From: Candidatus Thermoflexus japonica
GTDB lineage: Bacteria; Chloroflexota; Anaerolineae; Thermoflexales; Thermoflexaceae
NCBI GenBank assembly: GCA_002898735.1
Contig: BEHY01000007.1
Span: 1-60,834, forward strand
DNA: 60,834 bases
Direction: 5' to 3'
The first letter of the stretch is position 1. Each line of letters begins with the position of its first letter. The position numbers and the translations under genes were made by a program. The notes under the pieces are model-generated. The model ran no database searches, was not told the DNA's origin, and was given only the letters and a program-made list of their open reading frames with translations. This document shows positions 52,636-60,610 of this stretch, piece by piece.

Positions 52636-52825
52636 CTTCCCCGCAGCCCCTTAATACTACAACCGCACTTGACCCTCAGGCCGGCTTTTGTGCCGCCGGG
52701 AGGGGCGAGGCACCGCCTCGCCCGTATTCCCGCCATGGGCCTCTGGCCTTCGGTCGGCCTTCTCCGACCGGGATTTCCGCATCCCGGGATCTTATCTACG
52801 GTTGTAGTATTAAGCTGCGGGGAAG
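52636..52825. mobile_element. 190-bp inverted-repeat element (MITE-like)
   Basis: Left arm 52636-52646 (CTTCCCCGCAG) plus 52650-52665 (CTTAATACTACAACCG) is matched exactly by 52799-52814 (CGGTTGTAGTATTAAG) plus 52815-52825 (CTGCGGGGAAG), with only three unpaired bases. The 133-bp interior has further hairpins (GGGCGAGGC/GCCTCGCCC; GGTCGG/CCGACC; ATCCCGGGAT). It encodes nothing and sits between moeB-like and plsY. It looks like a small non-autonomous transposable element. A transcribed structured RNA is the alternative. Confidence 0.6.
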
Positions 52826-52872
52826 AGCGCAACACAAGCTCCATTCCTCAAAATCAAAGGAGCACGGTTCGG

Positions 52873-53514
52873 ATGACGCAGCACATCGCGTTGCTGATGG
52901 GCGCCTACCTCCTGGGGTCTTTCCCCACCGGATGGATGGTCGTTCGACTCCTCACCGGCCAGGATGTGCGGCGGGTGGGCAGCGGACGGACGGGGGGGAC
53001 CAATGCGATGCGGGCCGGGGGGCTTCCGGCCGGCCTGTTGACGGGCCTGGGGGACCTGCTGAAGGGGGCGCTGGCGATCCTGCTGGCGCGCGCGTTATTC
53101 CCGGATCAGCCGATGGCCGAAGGGATCGCGGGATGGCTGGTCGTGGCCGGCCACAACTGGTCGATCTGGATGGGATTTCGGGGCGGGGCCGGCACGGCCC
53201 CAAATATCGGCGCGGCCATTGCCCTCTGGCCTCCTTCCGCCGCCGTGCTGTTGCCGATGGTGCCCTTAGCCGCCGCCCTGACCGGCTATGCCTCCCTGAC
53301 CTCCCTGATTCTGGCCGTTACGGTCCCGGCGATCTTTGCCCTGCGAGCGATTGCCTTCCATGGCCCATGGGTGGGGATCCTGTATGGACTGGGCACGCTG
53401 GGTATGGTCGCCTGGGCGCTGCGCCCGAACTTCCGGCGTCTCCGGGAGGGCACTGAGCCTCGCTTGCGGATCTCGATGCGGCCAACGCATTCGACGAGGA
53501 TCCCTCAGCCATAG
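52873..53514 (+). CDS. plsY: PlsY-like acyl-phosphate:glycerol-3-phosphate acyltransferase, with motif changes
   Basis: 213 residues, about five to seven membrane helices. The three PlsY motifs are recognisable: GSGRTGGTNAMR (usually GSGNPGATN), GDLLKGALAIL, and GHNWSIWMGFRGGAGTAP (usually GGKGVAT). The third has Ala where the conserved Lys normally sits. PlsY makes lysophosphatidic acid from acyl-phosphate. The altered loop fits a divergent paralogue with a different or weak activity. AAAGGAGC precedes ATG 52873; upstream in-frame sequence runs into the inverted-repeat element. Confidence 0.82.
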   Translation: MTQHIALLMGAYLLGSFPTGWMVVRLLTGQDVRRVGSGRTGGTNAMRAGGLPAGLLTGLGDLLKGALAILLARALFPDQPMAEGIAGWLVVAGHNWSIWMGFRGGAGTAPNIGAAIALWPPSAAVLLPMVPLAAALTGYASLTSLILAVTVPAIFALRAIAFHGPWVGILYGLGTLGMVAWALRPNFRRLREGTEPRLRISMRPTHSTRIPQP

Positions 53515-53530
53515 GAGGAAGGATTCCGCC

Positions 53531-54205
53531 ATGCCTCCATCAGGCTGGGAGAACCTGGATGGCCTCCCCATCGGGGCCTATCGGGTTCGGGTCCAGGAGG
53601 AAGGGACGGCCGGAACGGCCGGGCAGCGCTATCTGGCTTTCTACCTGGAGCGGGAGGGCGCCCGCTCCGAGCGGCCGATCCTGCGGGGCCTCTATGCGGA
53701 GCCTCGCCCCCGCCCGATCCCGGGATGGCTGGATGGCTTCTTTCGAAACCCGATCCCTTTTCGGGGGAACCCCGTTGAGCTCGGCGAACCCGATCTCCAG
53801 GAATTCTTCCGGGCGATCGGCGCGCTGATCCCGCCCGGGGGGTGGCTGGCCCTGGCATATGAGACGTTCGGCGAACCCTTGGCGATCCATCAGGAAACCG
53901 AACAGGAGCTCCGACTGGGGGTCCCCCCCATCCTGACGCCGCTGGGGATGTGCCTGTTCTATGCCCGCTGTGCCTTTCCGATCCGGGACTGGTCCATTGC
54001 GGAGGGGTGGCGGGAAGGGCCGCGCAAGCTCCAGGGGTTCAAGCCCCGGGAGGAAGCGCATTACCGGCGGCGGTTGGAGGAATTGCGGGAGGAGGTCCAG
54101 GCCTTCCTGCGCCGCACGCAGGGATCAGCCCGTTCAAAGTTCCTGCGCGCCCGGCATCGGGCGGAGCAGCTGCTCGCGATGTGGCCTTCCCTCGAGGACC
54201 GGTGA
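53531..54205 (+). CDS. Conserved protein of unknown function (possibly DUF1122 family)
   Basis: 224 residues starting MPPSGWENLDGLPIGAYRVR. PIPGWLDGFFRNPIPFRGNP, PPGGWLALAYETFGEP and PILTPLGMCLFYARCAFPIRDW look like conserved motifs, and the C-terminus is a helical, basic tail. The pattern recalls DUF1122 of archaea and thermophilic bacteria, with low certainty. It is 16 bp after plsY with AGGAGG upstream, so the two are likely cotranscribed; a lipid-related role is only a guess from that. Confidence 0.65.
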   Translation: MPPSGWENLDGLPIGAYRVRVQEEGTAGTAGQRYLAFYLEREGARSERPILRGLYAEPRPRPIPGWLDGFFRNPIPFRGNPVELGEPDLQEFFRAIGALIPPGGWLALAYETFGEPLAIHQETEQELRLGVPPILTPLGMCLFYARCAFPIRDWSIAEGWREGPRKLQGFKPREEAHYRRRLEELREEVQAFLRRTQGSARSKFLRARHRAEQLLAMWPSLEDR

Positions 54206-54236
54206 TGTTCCCCGCTCGCCGGCGGGGTTCCAGGAA

Positions 54237-54263
54237 GGGGCGGGCGGCTTCGCCGCCCGCCCC
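54237..54263. terminator. Bidirectional hairpin between convergent genes
   Basis: GGGGCGGGCGGC/GCCGCCCGCCCC, a perfect 12-bp stem with a TTC loop, lies between the convergent genes ending at 54205 (plus) and 54287 (minus). No strong T run is present on either strand. Confidence 0.6.
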
Positions 54264-54286
54264 GCTCTGGATGTGAACCGGAGGTA

Positions 54287-55717
54287 TCACCGGGGCGACC
54301 CCAGGAAGAACTGGGCGGTCATTCGCGACATGTCTCGCATCATGCGAACGGCTTCTTCCCATTCCATCAGCAGGGGGCGATGCAGGAAGACCACCAGCAC
54401 GTAATCGGACTGGCCGGCCATGACGATCCCCGCGTCCGCGCGCGTTTCGTTCGTCCATCCCATGCGGCGGGCGAAGGAGAGGCCGGCGGGGAGGCCCGCG
54501 GCCAGGAGCGTCGGCTGGCTCCGGGCGTTTTGGGCCATCGCTTCCAGGATGAACTGGCACTCGGCCGGCTCAACGGCTCCTTCGAAGGCCAGCAGCAGAG
54601 GGCCCCCGTTGCGCGCGCACTGGTAAAGCATCTCCAGGAGCACCCCCGTATCCTCCGGCGTGGTCTGCTGCCGGGGATCCGGACGGGTGGGGAGATCGGG
54701 GCGGCTGTTCGCCGGCGTGACCACCGCCGGCGGGGCGCCGGGCTGATCGAGGGGCCAGGCGATAAAGGAATTCACCAGGCCCAGCTCCCGGAGGAGGGCG
54801 GTGACCTGCTCCGCGCCTTTTACCGGATCGCCCTCGCCCAGATCGACGATGAGCTCCTGAAGGTCGGTCAGGGCCTCTTCTTTGGTCAGCATCTGGAACA
54901 CCCGGGCGCGGCGGGCCTCATCATGGGCCAGGTCCCGGCTCCGGGCGACGGCGAGGGCGACAGGCAGGCGCATGATCCCGACGCCGGAGAACGCCAGATC
55001 CCCGTTGCGCATCCAGGTCTGTCCGCTTCGCAGATCCTTCACAAAGATCCCCGTTGTCCCAGCGAAGGATTGCAGATACGCCTCAAAGAACCGTCCCAGT
55101 GCGGATAAGGAGAGGGCGGGCGCGGGCTTCTCGTCCACCACCAGCGTCGCCTCGCGAGGGGACGCCTGAGCCAGCGCCGCCTGAAGCCGTTCGGCGGAGA
55201 GGCTGATGTTCAGCACGTGGCCCGGCCGGCCCGGAAGGAACGTGAAACGCTCGAGATCCGGCTGGGGTTCCACCGGCGGTTCGTCATACCGCCGGGCGAC
55301 TTCCAGCAACCAGAGGCGGATCCGCTCGGGGGAGGCCTGGATCGAAATCGGGAGATCCCGCGGGGGTGGAGGCTGGCGGAACAGGAACTGCAGGAAGGCC
55401 ACCGGGCGCTGGCGTTCCGCCAGGGCCTCCCGCAGGAGCTTCCGGCTGGCCTCCCGATCCAGCCGCACGTCGAGATCGGCAGGATCCAGCATCAGGATCT
55501 GATCCCGATAGCGGACCTGAAGGGGAGCCTTCAGGGCCTGCTCCACGGCATCCAGCGCTTCCTCCACCGAACGGCCGCCCACGGTCAGTCCGGCCACTGT
55601 CCAGGTGCGTGGGATCCGCTGGAGCTCCTGCTGGAAGAGGACGAATTGCCAGACCAGGAACCCCACCAGCAGGGCCGCCGTTCCCCAGCCCAGCCAGCGG
55701 TTCAGTGAACGCTGCAT
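54287..55717 (-). CDS. Membrane-anchored beta-lactamase-fold protein, probable pseudoenzyme, with YoaR-like domain
   Basis: 476 residues. The N-terminal membrane anchor is LGWGTAALLVGFLVWQFVLF. Residues about 45-230 resemble the putative peptidoglycan-binding YoaR/VanW-associated domain (TWTVAGLTVGGRSVEEALDA). The C-terminal half has the class A beta-lactamase fold: FFEAYLQSFAGTTGIFVKDL, FSGVGIMRLPVALAVARS, and late RRMGWTNETRADAGIV. In active enzymes the S-x-x-K motif occupies the spot where this protein has G-I-M-R, so catalytic Ser and Lys are both absent. A cell-wall binding or regulatory role is likely. RBS AGGAGG precedes 55717. Confidence 0.75.
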   Translation of the reverse strand: MQRSLNRWLGWGTAALLVGFLVWQFVLFQQELQRIPRTWTVAGLTVGGRSVEEALDAVEQALKAPLQVRYRDQILMLDPADLDVRLDREASRKLLREALAERQRPVAFLQFLFRQPPPPRDLPISIQASPERIRLWLLEVARRYDEPPVEPQPDLERFTFLPGRPGHVLNISLSAERLQAALAQASPREATLVVDEKPAPALSLSALGRFFEAYLQSFAGTTGIFVKDLRSGQTWMRNGDLAFSGVGIMRLPVALAVARSRDLAHDEARRARVFQMLTKEEALTDLQELIVDLGEGDPVKGAEQVTALLRELGLVNSFIAWPLDQPGAPPAVVTPANSRPDLPTRPDPRQQTTPEDTGVLLEMLYQCARNGGPLLLAFEGAVEPAECQFILEAMAQNARSQPTLLAAGLPAGLSFARRMGWTNETRADAGIVMAGQSDYVLVVFLHRPLLMEWEEAVRMMRDMSRMTAQFFLGSPR

Positions 55718-55965
55718 CGAGAGAACCTCCTGGTGAATCCCCCCGGATGATCGCTTCTTTCCCCCTCGCCCCATGTAGCGGTGCAGGGAGGGAAGAAGCG
55801 CCATGGTTGTGGCCGTGAGGGGGTCCTGCGAATCCCCCTTATTATATCCACGAATCCTCTTCCTTCTCCGGAAAAGGATGCGGGCCGGCATGGCGTTCCC
55901 GCTGGAAGATCCAGCGCCCCATCCCCCCGGGACCCCTTCGCCGCTATCGGGCTTCACCCGGAATC
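55718..55965. other. Divergent intergenic region upstream of the beta-lactamase-like gene
   Basis: On the minus strand TATAAT occurs at about 55845-55850, without a good -35. Two CGAATCC half-sites (about 55829 and 55853) flank it; the same half-site forms the big CRISPR-leader palindromes. No gene is supported. Confidence 0.4.
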
Positions 55966-55994
55966 TTGACAACTGGGAGGGAGTCCGGTAAACT
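55966..55994 (+). promoter_or_regulatory. Promoter of the VOC/DoxX operon
   Basis: TTGACA at 55966-55971, 17-bp spacer, TAAACT at 55989-55994. Predicted start is near 56001, directly in front of the palindromic operator. Confidence 0.8.
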
Positions 55995-56005
55995 TGGCCC
56001 TGTAG

Positions 56006-56027
56006 TTAAACTTAACGTTAACTTTAA
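56006..56027. promoter_or_regulatory. 22-bp palindromic operator, MarR/MhqR-like
   Basis: Arms TTAAACTTAAC and GTTAACTTTAA form a palindrome with one mismatched pair. It spans about +5 to +27 of the transcript and ends four bases before the ribosome site, an ideal spot for repression. The A/T-only half-sites stand out from the GC-rich background. No regulator gene is adjacent. Confidence 0.75.
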
Positions 56028-56041
56028 TTCAGGAGCTGCCG

Positions 56042-57022
56042 GTGGGGGTGATCCCAGCGATGGGCGGGTTGCATCACGTGACGGCCATCGCGGGAGATCC
56101 GCGGGGGAACCTGCGGTTCTACCGGGAGGTCCTGGGGTTACGGCTGGTCAAACGCACGGTGAATTTCGACGACCCGGGCACCTATCACCTGTATTACGGG
56201 GACGCCCTGGGCCGGCCGGGGACCCTGCTGACGTTCTTCCCGTGGCCCGGGGCGCGCCCGGGGCAGGTCGGGGCCGGGCAGGTTGCCGTGACCGCTTTCA
56301 CGATCCCGGAGGCCTCCATCGGCTACTGGCAGGAGCGGTTGCGGACCCGCGGGGTCACCGTGGAGGGCATCGCCCCACGCTTTGAAGAAGAGGAGGTGGT
56401 CCTGCGGTTTCGGGATCCGGACGGCCTGGCCCTGGAGCTGGTCGCCCATCCCCGGGCGGAAGAACGCCCGGGCTGGCCCGACGGGCCGGTTCCGCCGGAG
56501 CATGCGATCCGGGGCCTTCATGGGGTGACCCTCCTGGAGGCGATGGCGGAACCTACCCTTCGTTTCCTGATCGAGGGGATGGGGTTCCAGGTGGAGCGGG
56601 AGGAAGGCGATCGGATCCGCCTGCGGGTCGGCCCGGGGGGTCCAGGCGCGTGGGTGGATCTCCGGATCGATCCCCGGGCTTCCCGGGGCCGCGTGGCGGT
56701 GGGGACCGTGCATCACGTGGCCTGGCGGGTTCGCAACGATGCCGAGCAGGGCGCCTGGCGAACCCATCTGCAGGCGCGGGGGCTTTACGTCACCCCGGTG
56801 ATGGACCGGAAGTATTTCCGCTCGATTTATTTTCGGGAGCCCGGTGGGGTGCTCTTCGAGATCGCCACGGATCCGCCGGGGTTCGCCATCGATGAGCCCC
56901 CGGAGCGCCTGGGGACGGGCCTTATGTTGCCGGACTGGCTGGAGCCCCGGCGGAGCGAGATCGAGCAGGCGTTGCCGCCTCTGGAGGTTCCTGGAGAGCC
57001 GCCGTCCGTGAACCCGACATGA
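56042..57022 (+). CDS. VOC-superfamily ring-cleaving dioxygenase/glyoxalase (MhqO-like)
   Basis: 326 residues with two VOC modules. Module 1 opens MGGLHHVTAIAGDPRGNLRF with metal-ligand His; RTVNFDDPGTYHLYYGDALG and LRFRDPDGLALELVAHP carry a further His and Glu. Module 2 has RGLHGVTLLEAM, VGTVHHVAWRVRN (His) and YFREPGGVLFEIATD (Glu). This matches Bacillus MhqO-type proteins linked to quinone and catechol stress. GTG 56042 is chosen because AGGAG lies 6 bp upstream; ATG 56060 is the alternative. It ends overlapping the next gene by 4 bp. Confidence 0.87.
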   Translation: MGVIPAMGGLHHVTAIAGDPRGNLRFYREVLGLRLVKRTVNFDDPGTYHLYYGDALGRPGTLLTFFPWPGARPGQVGAGQVAVTAFTIPEASIGYWQERLRTRGVTVEGIAPRFEEEEVVLRFRDPDGLALELVAHPRAEERPGWPDGPVPPEHAIRGLHGVTLLEAMAEPTLRFLIEGMGFQVEREEGDRIRLRVGPGGPGAWVDLRIDPRASRGRVAVGTVHHVAWRVRNDAEQGAWRTHLQARGLYVTPVMDRKYFRSIYFREPGGVLFEIATDPPGFAIDEPPERLGTGLMLPDWLEPRRSEIEQALPPLEVPGEPPSVNPT

Positions 57023-57549
57023 ATCCTCGAACCGGGAGGAAGGGGATGGATCGTCTCGAAGATCTTCCCACGCGCGTGGGGGAGCGGCCGTTGACCCGCC
57101 AGCCGATGCCCCATCAGCAGCTCACCCAGAACGCCCCTCCGGCCCTGCAGGAGGCGCTGTTCGAGCGGGCGCGGGCGCTGCCGGGCGTTCGGGTGGCCCC
57201 CAGCCGGGTCTCCGTGCCTGGGGCCCGGGCGTTTTATCTGGAACCGGAATGGGCGCGGGGTCCCTCCGAGGCTTTTATACTCGGCCACGAGTTTGCCCAT
57301 CTCCATCCCCCTTACGATGGAAGCCTGCATCTCACGCTGCCGCCGGAGCAGGCGGAACGGGTGGTGGAGCGCGGATGGGGGGAATTCCACCCGCTGGTCG
57401 CCCAGGGTGCATTGCCTCCTACCTATGTGATGGTGTATGGGCCGCGGGATGAGACGGAGCTGGAGGTGGTGTGGCGGATCTTCCGGGCCAGCTACGCCTT
57501 CGCGCGCGGCGAAGGGATGAAGCCGGCCCGGGCGGGAGGGAACGGATGA
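57019..57549 (+). CDS. DUF5519 (luciferase-like domain) family protein
   Basis: 176 residues. The family pattern is visible: LPGVRVAPSRVSVPGARAFY, GHEFAHLHPPYDGSLHLTLP, ERGWGEFHPLVAQG and VYGPRDETELEVVWRIFRAS. Function is unknown; these small proteins often sit near glyoxalase and DoxX genes. ATG 57019 overlaps the previous stop (ATGA) and the end overlaps the next ATG (ATGA), so all three genes are translationally coupled. Confidence 0.78.
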   Translation: MNPRTGRKGMDRLEDLPTRVGERPLTRQPMPHQQLTQNAPPALQEALFERARALPGVRVAPSRVSVPGARAFYLEPEWARGPSEAFILGHEFAHLHPPYDGSLHLTLPPEQAERVVERGWGEFHPLVAQGALPPTYVMVYGPRDETELEVVWRIFRASYAFARGEGMKPARAGGNG

Positions 57550-58454
57550 GCGAGCGCATTGAATTGCCGGAGAAGACCCACATTGGGTGTGTTCACCTTC
57601 AGGTCCGCGATCTGGGGCGTTCCATGGCCTTCTACCGGGACCTTCTGGGGTTCCGGGAGATCGGGCGGGAGGGAACCACGGTGTTCCTATCCACGCCGGG
57701 ATCGCCATCTCCGTTGCTGGTGCTGACGGAGCGGCGGGACGCGCGGCCGAAGCCGCCGCAGACGACCGGGTTATATCACGTGGCGATCCGGCTGCCGACC
57801 CGGCGGGATCTGGCCCGGGTGTTCCGCCGGCTGCTGGAGCACGAGTGGCCGTTCCAGGGCTTCTCGGATCACGGCGTCAGCGAGGCCCTCTATCTTCCGG
57901 ATCCGGACGGGAACGGCCTGGAGCTCTATCGGGATCGGCCACGGGAGCAGTGGCCCTGGCGCGGCGGGCGCCTGGCGATGGTCACGGTGCCTCTGGATGT
58001 GGAGGGCCTGCTCCGCGAAGTGACCCCTGAACCGTGGGAAGGGCTTCCGGCCGGGACGGATATCGGCCATATCCATCTGCATGTGGCGGACCTGGACGAA
58101 GCGGAGGCGTTTTACAGCGGGATCCTGGGCCTGGCGGTGACGCAGCGGGATTATCCCGGGGCGCGCTTTTTCGCCGCCGGGGGGTATCACCATCACGTGG
58201 GGACGAATGTCTGGGCCGGGCGGGGCGCGCCCCCACCGCCTCCTGAGGCGGTCGGGCTCCGCGCCTTCACCCTGGTGGTCCCGGAGGAAGCCGCCTGGAA
58301 AGGGATCCGGGAGCGGGCGATGGACGCCGGCCTGTCGGTTCGGGAGAGGTTCGGTGTCCTCTTTCTGCAGGATCCATCCGGCAACGCGGTGCAGGTCACC
58401 ATGGAGGACCGTTTCATCCGGGAGGGGGCTGGCGATGGGGAGCGCGCCGGATGA
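57546..58454 (+). CDS. Two-domain VOC dioxygenase/glyoxalase (CatE/MhqE-like)
   Basis: 302 residues with four VOC half-modules. IGCVHLQVRDLGRSMAFYRD, LYHVAIRLPTRRDLARVFRR, ALYLPDPDGNGLELYRDRPR, IGHIHLHVADLDEAEAFYSG and FAAGGYHHHVGTNVWAG match the catechol-2,3-dioxygenase branch with the GYHHH motif, as in CatE/MhqE. It would use Fe2+ or Mn2+ to open catechol or hydroquinone rings. Third gene of the coupled set. Confidence 0.9.
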   Translation: MSERIELPEKTHIGCVHLQVRDLGRSMAFYRDLLGFREIGREGTTVFLSTPGSPSPLLVLTERRDARPKPPQTTGLYHVAIRLPTRRDLARVFRRLLEHEWPFQGFSDHGVSEALYLPDPDGNGLELYRDRPREQWPWRGGRLAMVTVPLDVEGLLREVTPEPWEGLPAGTDIGHIHLHVADLDEAEAFYSGILGLAVTQRDYPGARFFAAGGYHHHVGTNVWAGRGAPPPPPEAVGLRAFTLVVPEEAAWKGIRERAMDAGLSVRERFGVLFLQDPSGNAVQVTMEDRFIREGAGDGERAG

Positions 58455-58557
58455 ACGCGGTGGTGCAGTTCAGGCCGAACATCGATCCCTTCAGGGAAGG
58501 TCCGCAGGGCCACGGCTCGCCGTTGCCCTGCCTGGCGGGGCGCAGGAGGAGGCCGGG

Positions 58558-58634
58558 CGGATCCGCCGCGACGGATCCCGCCCGGGGGGAGCGCGGGTGC
58601 CCGAACGCCGGCGCTCCCCCCGGGCGAGCGCCCG
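58558..58634 (+). promoter_or_regulatory. Triple hairpin between the CatE-like and DoxX genes
   Basis: A 14-bp perfect stem (58581-58594 CCCGGGGGGAGCGC and 58611-58624) is flanked by GGATCCG/CGGATCC (58558-58577) and CGGGCG/CGCCCG (58621-58634). The second and third stems share bases, so they are exclusive. This intercistronic region may set relative expression by partial termination or RNA processing. Confidence 0.65.
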
Positions 58635-58663
58635 GGATCATCTTCCCATCATGGAGGTTCACC

Positions 58664-59065
58664 ATGGAGCTCCTGTTCCTCATCGGTCGGATCATCGTGG
58701 GGGTCTATTATCTGTTCAATGCGGCCAACCATCTGATCATGGGGACAGAGCAGTTGACCCAGTATGCCCAGTATAAGGGGGTGCCGGCTCCCCGGTGGGC
58801 CGTCATCCTTTCCGGGCTCCTGTTGCTGATCGGCGGCCTGAGCCTCCTGCTCGGGGTCTATCCGGGCATCGGGGTGCTCAGCCTGGTCCTGTTCTTCCTG
58901 CCAGTGACCTTCAAGATGCACAACTTCTGGGCGGTGCAGGACCAGCAGCAGCGGATGATCGAGATGGTGAACTTCACCAAGAACCTGGCCCTGATGGGCT
59001 CGGGGTTGATGTTCCTGCTGATCGAGCGCTGGCCGTTCAGCCTGATCCCGCAGCTGTGGCCGTGA
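58664..59065 (+). CDS. DoxX-family membrane protein (CatD/MhqP-like)
   Basis: 133 residues, four membrane helices. LLFLIGRIIVGVYYLFNAAN, AVILSGLLLLIGGLSLLLGV, and GVLSLVLFFLPVTFKMHNFW match DoxX proteins that accompany catechol dioxygenases in Bacillus (catDE, mhqNOP). It is thought to act in membrane electron transfer or thiol/quinone redox balance. ATG 58664 follows GGAGG; the in-frame sequence before it is hairpin DNA, not protein. Confidence 0.88.
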   Translation: MELLFLIGRIIVGVYYLFNAANHLIMGTEQLTQYAQYKGVPAPRWAVILSGLLLLIGGLSLLLGVYPGIGVLSLVLFFLPVTFKMHNFWAVQDQQQRMIEMVNFTKNLALMGSGLMFLLIERWPFSLIPQLWP

Positions 59066-59197
59066 GGTATGGAAGGCTGGGGGGCGTGTGGGGGAACCGC
59101 GCGCCCCCCCACCCTTGCCGCAAACCCAGAAAGGGGTTGAGGCGGGGCGGGCTACCTTCGGCAGCCTGCCCCATCCCAGATCTGGAAGGAGGGATCC

Positions 59198-59587
59198 ATG
59201 GCCTTCTACCTGGTGCGCGCGCGGTTGCGGGTGGAGCGGGCGGCGGAGCTGCGGGCCCGGCTGGAGCGGGGGGAGTTCCGGACGCTGCGGCCGTTCGGCC
59301 CGGCGTTGACGGCTTCCCTCGAGAACGCTCGCTGGGACCCCGGGGCGGGCGAGGCGGTGTGGGAGGAGGAGGATTACTGCTCCCCGCCGCTGGCTATGGA
59401 GCGCGCCGCCGTCCTGGATCATTACTTCGATGCGCTCCGGGTGGAGCGGGTGCCGCAGGGGGAGGGATGGCGTCGGATCGCGGATCTCCCCTCCCTGTGG
59501 GCACAGCCGTTTACCCAGGAGCCTGAAGTCCTCCGGTGGGAGGAGGACGGTCCGGCGTGCGATCCCGCCACCGGACAGTGCGGTTAA
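59198..59587 (+). CDS. Small protein of unknown function
   Basis: 129 residues beginning MAFYLVRARLRVERAAELRA. WEEEDYCSPPLAMERAAVLD and VERVPQGEGWRRIADLPSLW look conserved, and it ends with CDPATGQCG. Length, codon use and a GGAGGG site support a real gene. The start resembles small ferredoxin-like (ABM/DUF) proteins. I do not recognise the family. It is located between the two DoxX genes. Confidence 0.65.
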   Translation: MAFYLVRARLRVERAAELRARLERGEFRTLRPFGPALTASLENARWDPGAGEAVWEEEDYCSPPLAMERAAVLDHYFDALRVERVPQGEGWRRIADLPSLWAQPFTQEPEVLRWEEDGPACDPATGQCG

Positions 59588-59679
59588 AGCGCTCTCCGGG
59601 TTGTGGAAACGGCCCTCCCGGGAAACGTCCCCGTTGGGAGCAGGGTCGGAATCCTTCGCTCACAGGAAAGGAGGGGGCC

Positions 59680-60117
59680 ATGCTGGAAAATCTCTTCATG
59701 CCTTATCGCGATGTCGGTCCGCTGATCCTGCGCGTGGCCATGGGGCTCATCTTTCTGGTCCATGGCTGGCCCAAGCTCAATCCCAATTCCCCGATGAAGG
59801 GGACGGCGGGCTTCGCCGGCTTCCTGAAGCAGATGGGGATCCCTCTGCCGGGCTTCTTCGCCTGGGTGGTCGCCCTGCTGGAGACCGTCGGTGCGGTGTT
59901 GCTCATTCTCGGGCTGGGGACGCGGATGATGGCGCTGGGCTTTGCCGTAGACATGGCGGTCGCCGCCTTTGTCGCTAAGCGCGGCTTCATGAAGGTGCCC
60001 TTCATGGCCCAGCAGACCACCGGCTGGGAGTTCGACTTCGCGCTGCTGGCCGGATCCCTGGCCCTGCTGTTCCTGGGGGCCGGTTCGATCGCGGTGGATC
60101 CGCTCATCGGGTTGTGA
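59680..60117 (+). CDS. DoxX-family membrane protein
   Basis: 145 residues, four helices: LILRVAMGLIFLVHGWPKLN, GFLKQMGIPLPGFFAWVVAL, VGAVLLILGLGTRMMALGFA and ALLAGSLALLFLGAGSIAVD. It follows the classical DoxX/YphA pattern with the HGWPKL motif and differs from the first DoxX (58664). Start at 59680 after AAAGGAGGGGG, the strongest ribosome site of the operon. Confidence 0.9.
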   Translation: MLENLFMPYRDVGPLILRVAMGLIFLVHGWPKLNPNSPMKGTAGFAGFLKQMGIPLPGFFAWVVALLETVGAVLLILGLGTRMMALGFAVDMAVAAFVAKRGFMKVPFMAQQTTGWEFDFALLAGSLALLFLGAGSIAVDPLIGL

Positions 60118-60136
60118 GCTGTGAAGCCGGCGAGCG

Positions 60137-60604
60137 ATGACGGAGGACCGCTTCCGCCGCTGGCTTCCGCCCCGGAAGGGGATCCGCCTGTTGGACATCG
60201 GCTGTGGGACAGCGGAGGAGGCGGGGGAGCTCCTGGCCTCCGGAAAGGTGGCGGACTTCCTCGGGGTGGATCTGGACGAGCGGGCGATCGTTGAAGCGCA
60301 GGCGCGATGGCCCGAGGCCCGCTTTATGTGCGAAGATGCTGTCCGGCTCTCCCCGGAGGCGGTCGGCCGGTTCGAGGTCATCCTCATCCGACGCCCGGAT
60401 CTCCTGGCCCAGCCGGCGCGCTGGCATCCGGTGTTCCTCCGGCTGCCGGTTCTCTTGCGGCCGGCGGGGCGGGTGATCGTGACGCTGATCGGCGGGGGAG
60501 AGGCCGCCCTGGCCCAGCGCTGGCTGGAGGAGGCCGGCCTGCGCATCCTCCAGGTCGAGGATCGACGGGAGCCGGAGGAGCGTTACTGGATCCTGGCGGA
60601 ATGA
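60137..60604 (+). CDS. SAM-dependent methyltransferase, short class I
   Basis: 155 residues. LLDIGCGTAEEAGELLAS is motif I, ADFLGVDLDERAIVEAQARW motif II, and FMCEDAVRLS and RVIVTLIGGGE the following strands. It lacks a substrate-recognition insert, so the acceptor (quinone, small molecule or protein) is unknown. It is 19 bp after the second DoxX gene, last of the operon. Confidence 0.82.
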   Translation: MTEDRFRRWLPPRKGIRLLDIGCGTAEEAGELLASGKVADFLGVDLDERAIVEAQARWPEARFMCEDAVRLSPEAVGRFEVILIRRPDLLAQPARWHPVFLRLPVLLRPAGRVIVTLIGGGEAALAQRWLEEAGLRILQVEDRREPEERYWILAE

Positions 60605-60610
60605 ACGGGG

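Noticed and set aside
58451..58663. N-terminal extension of the first DoxX gene from 58451
   Set aside because: The extra 71 residues translate the triple hairpin and are Arg/Gly/Pro-rich; the ATG at 58664 has a proper GGAGG site and the family start.
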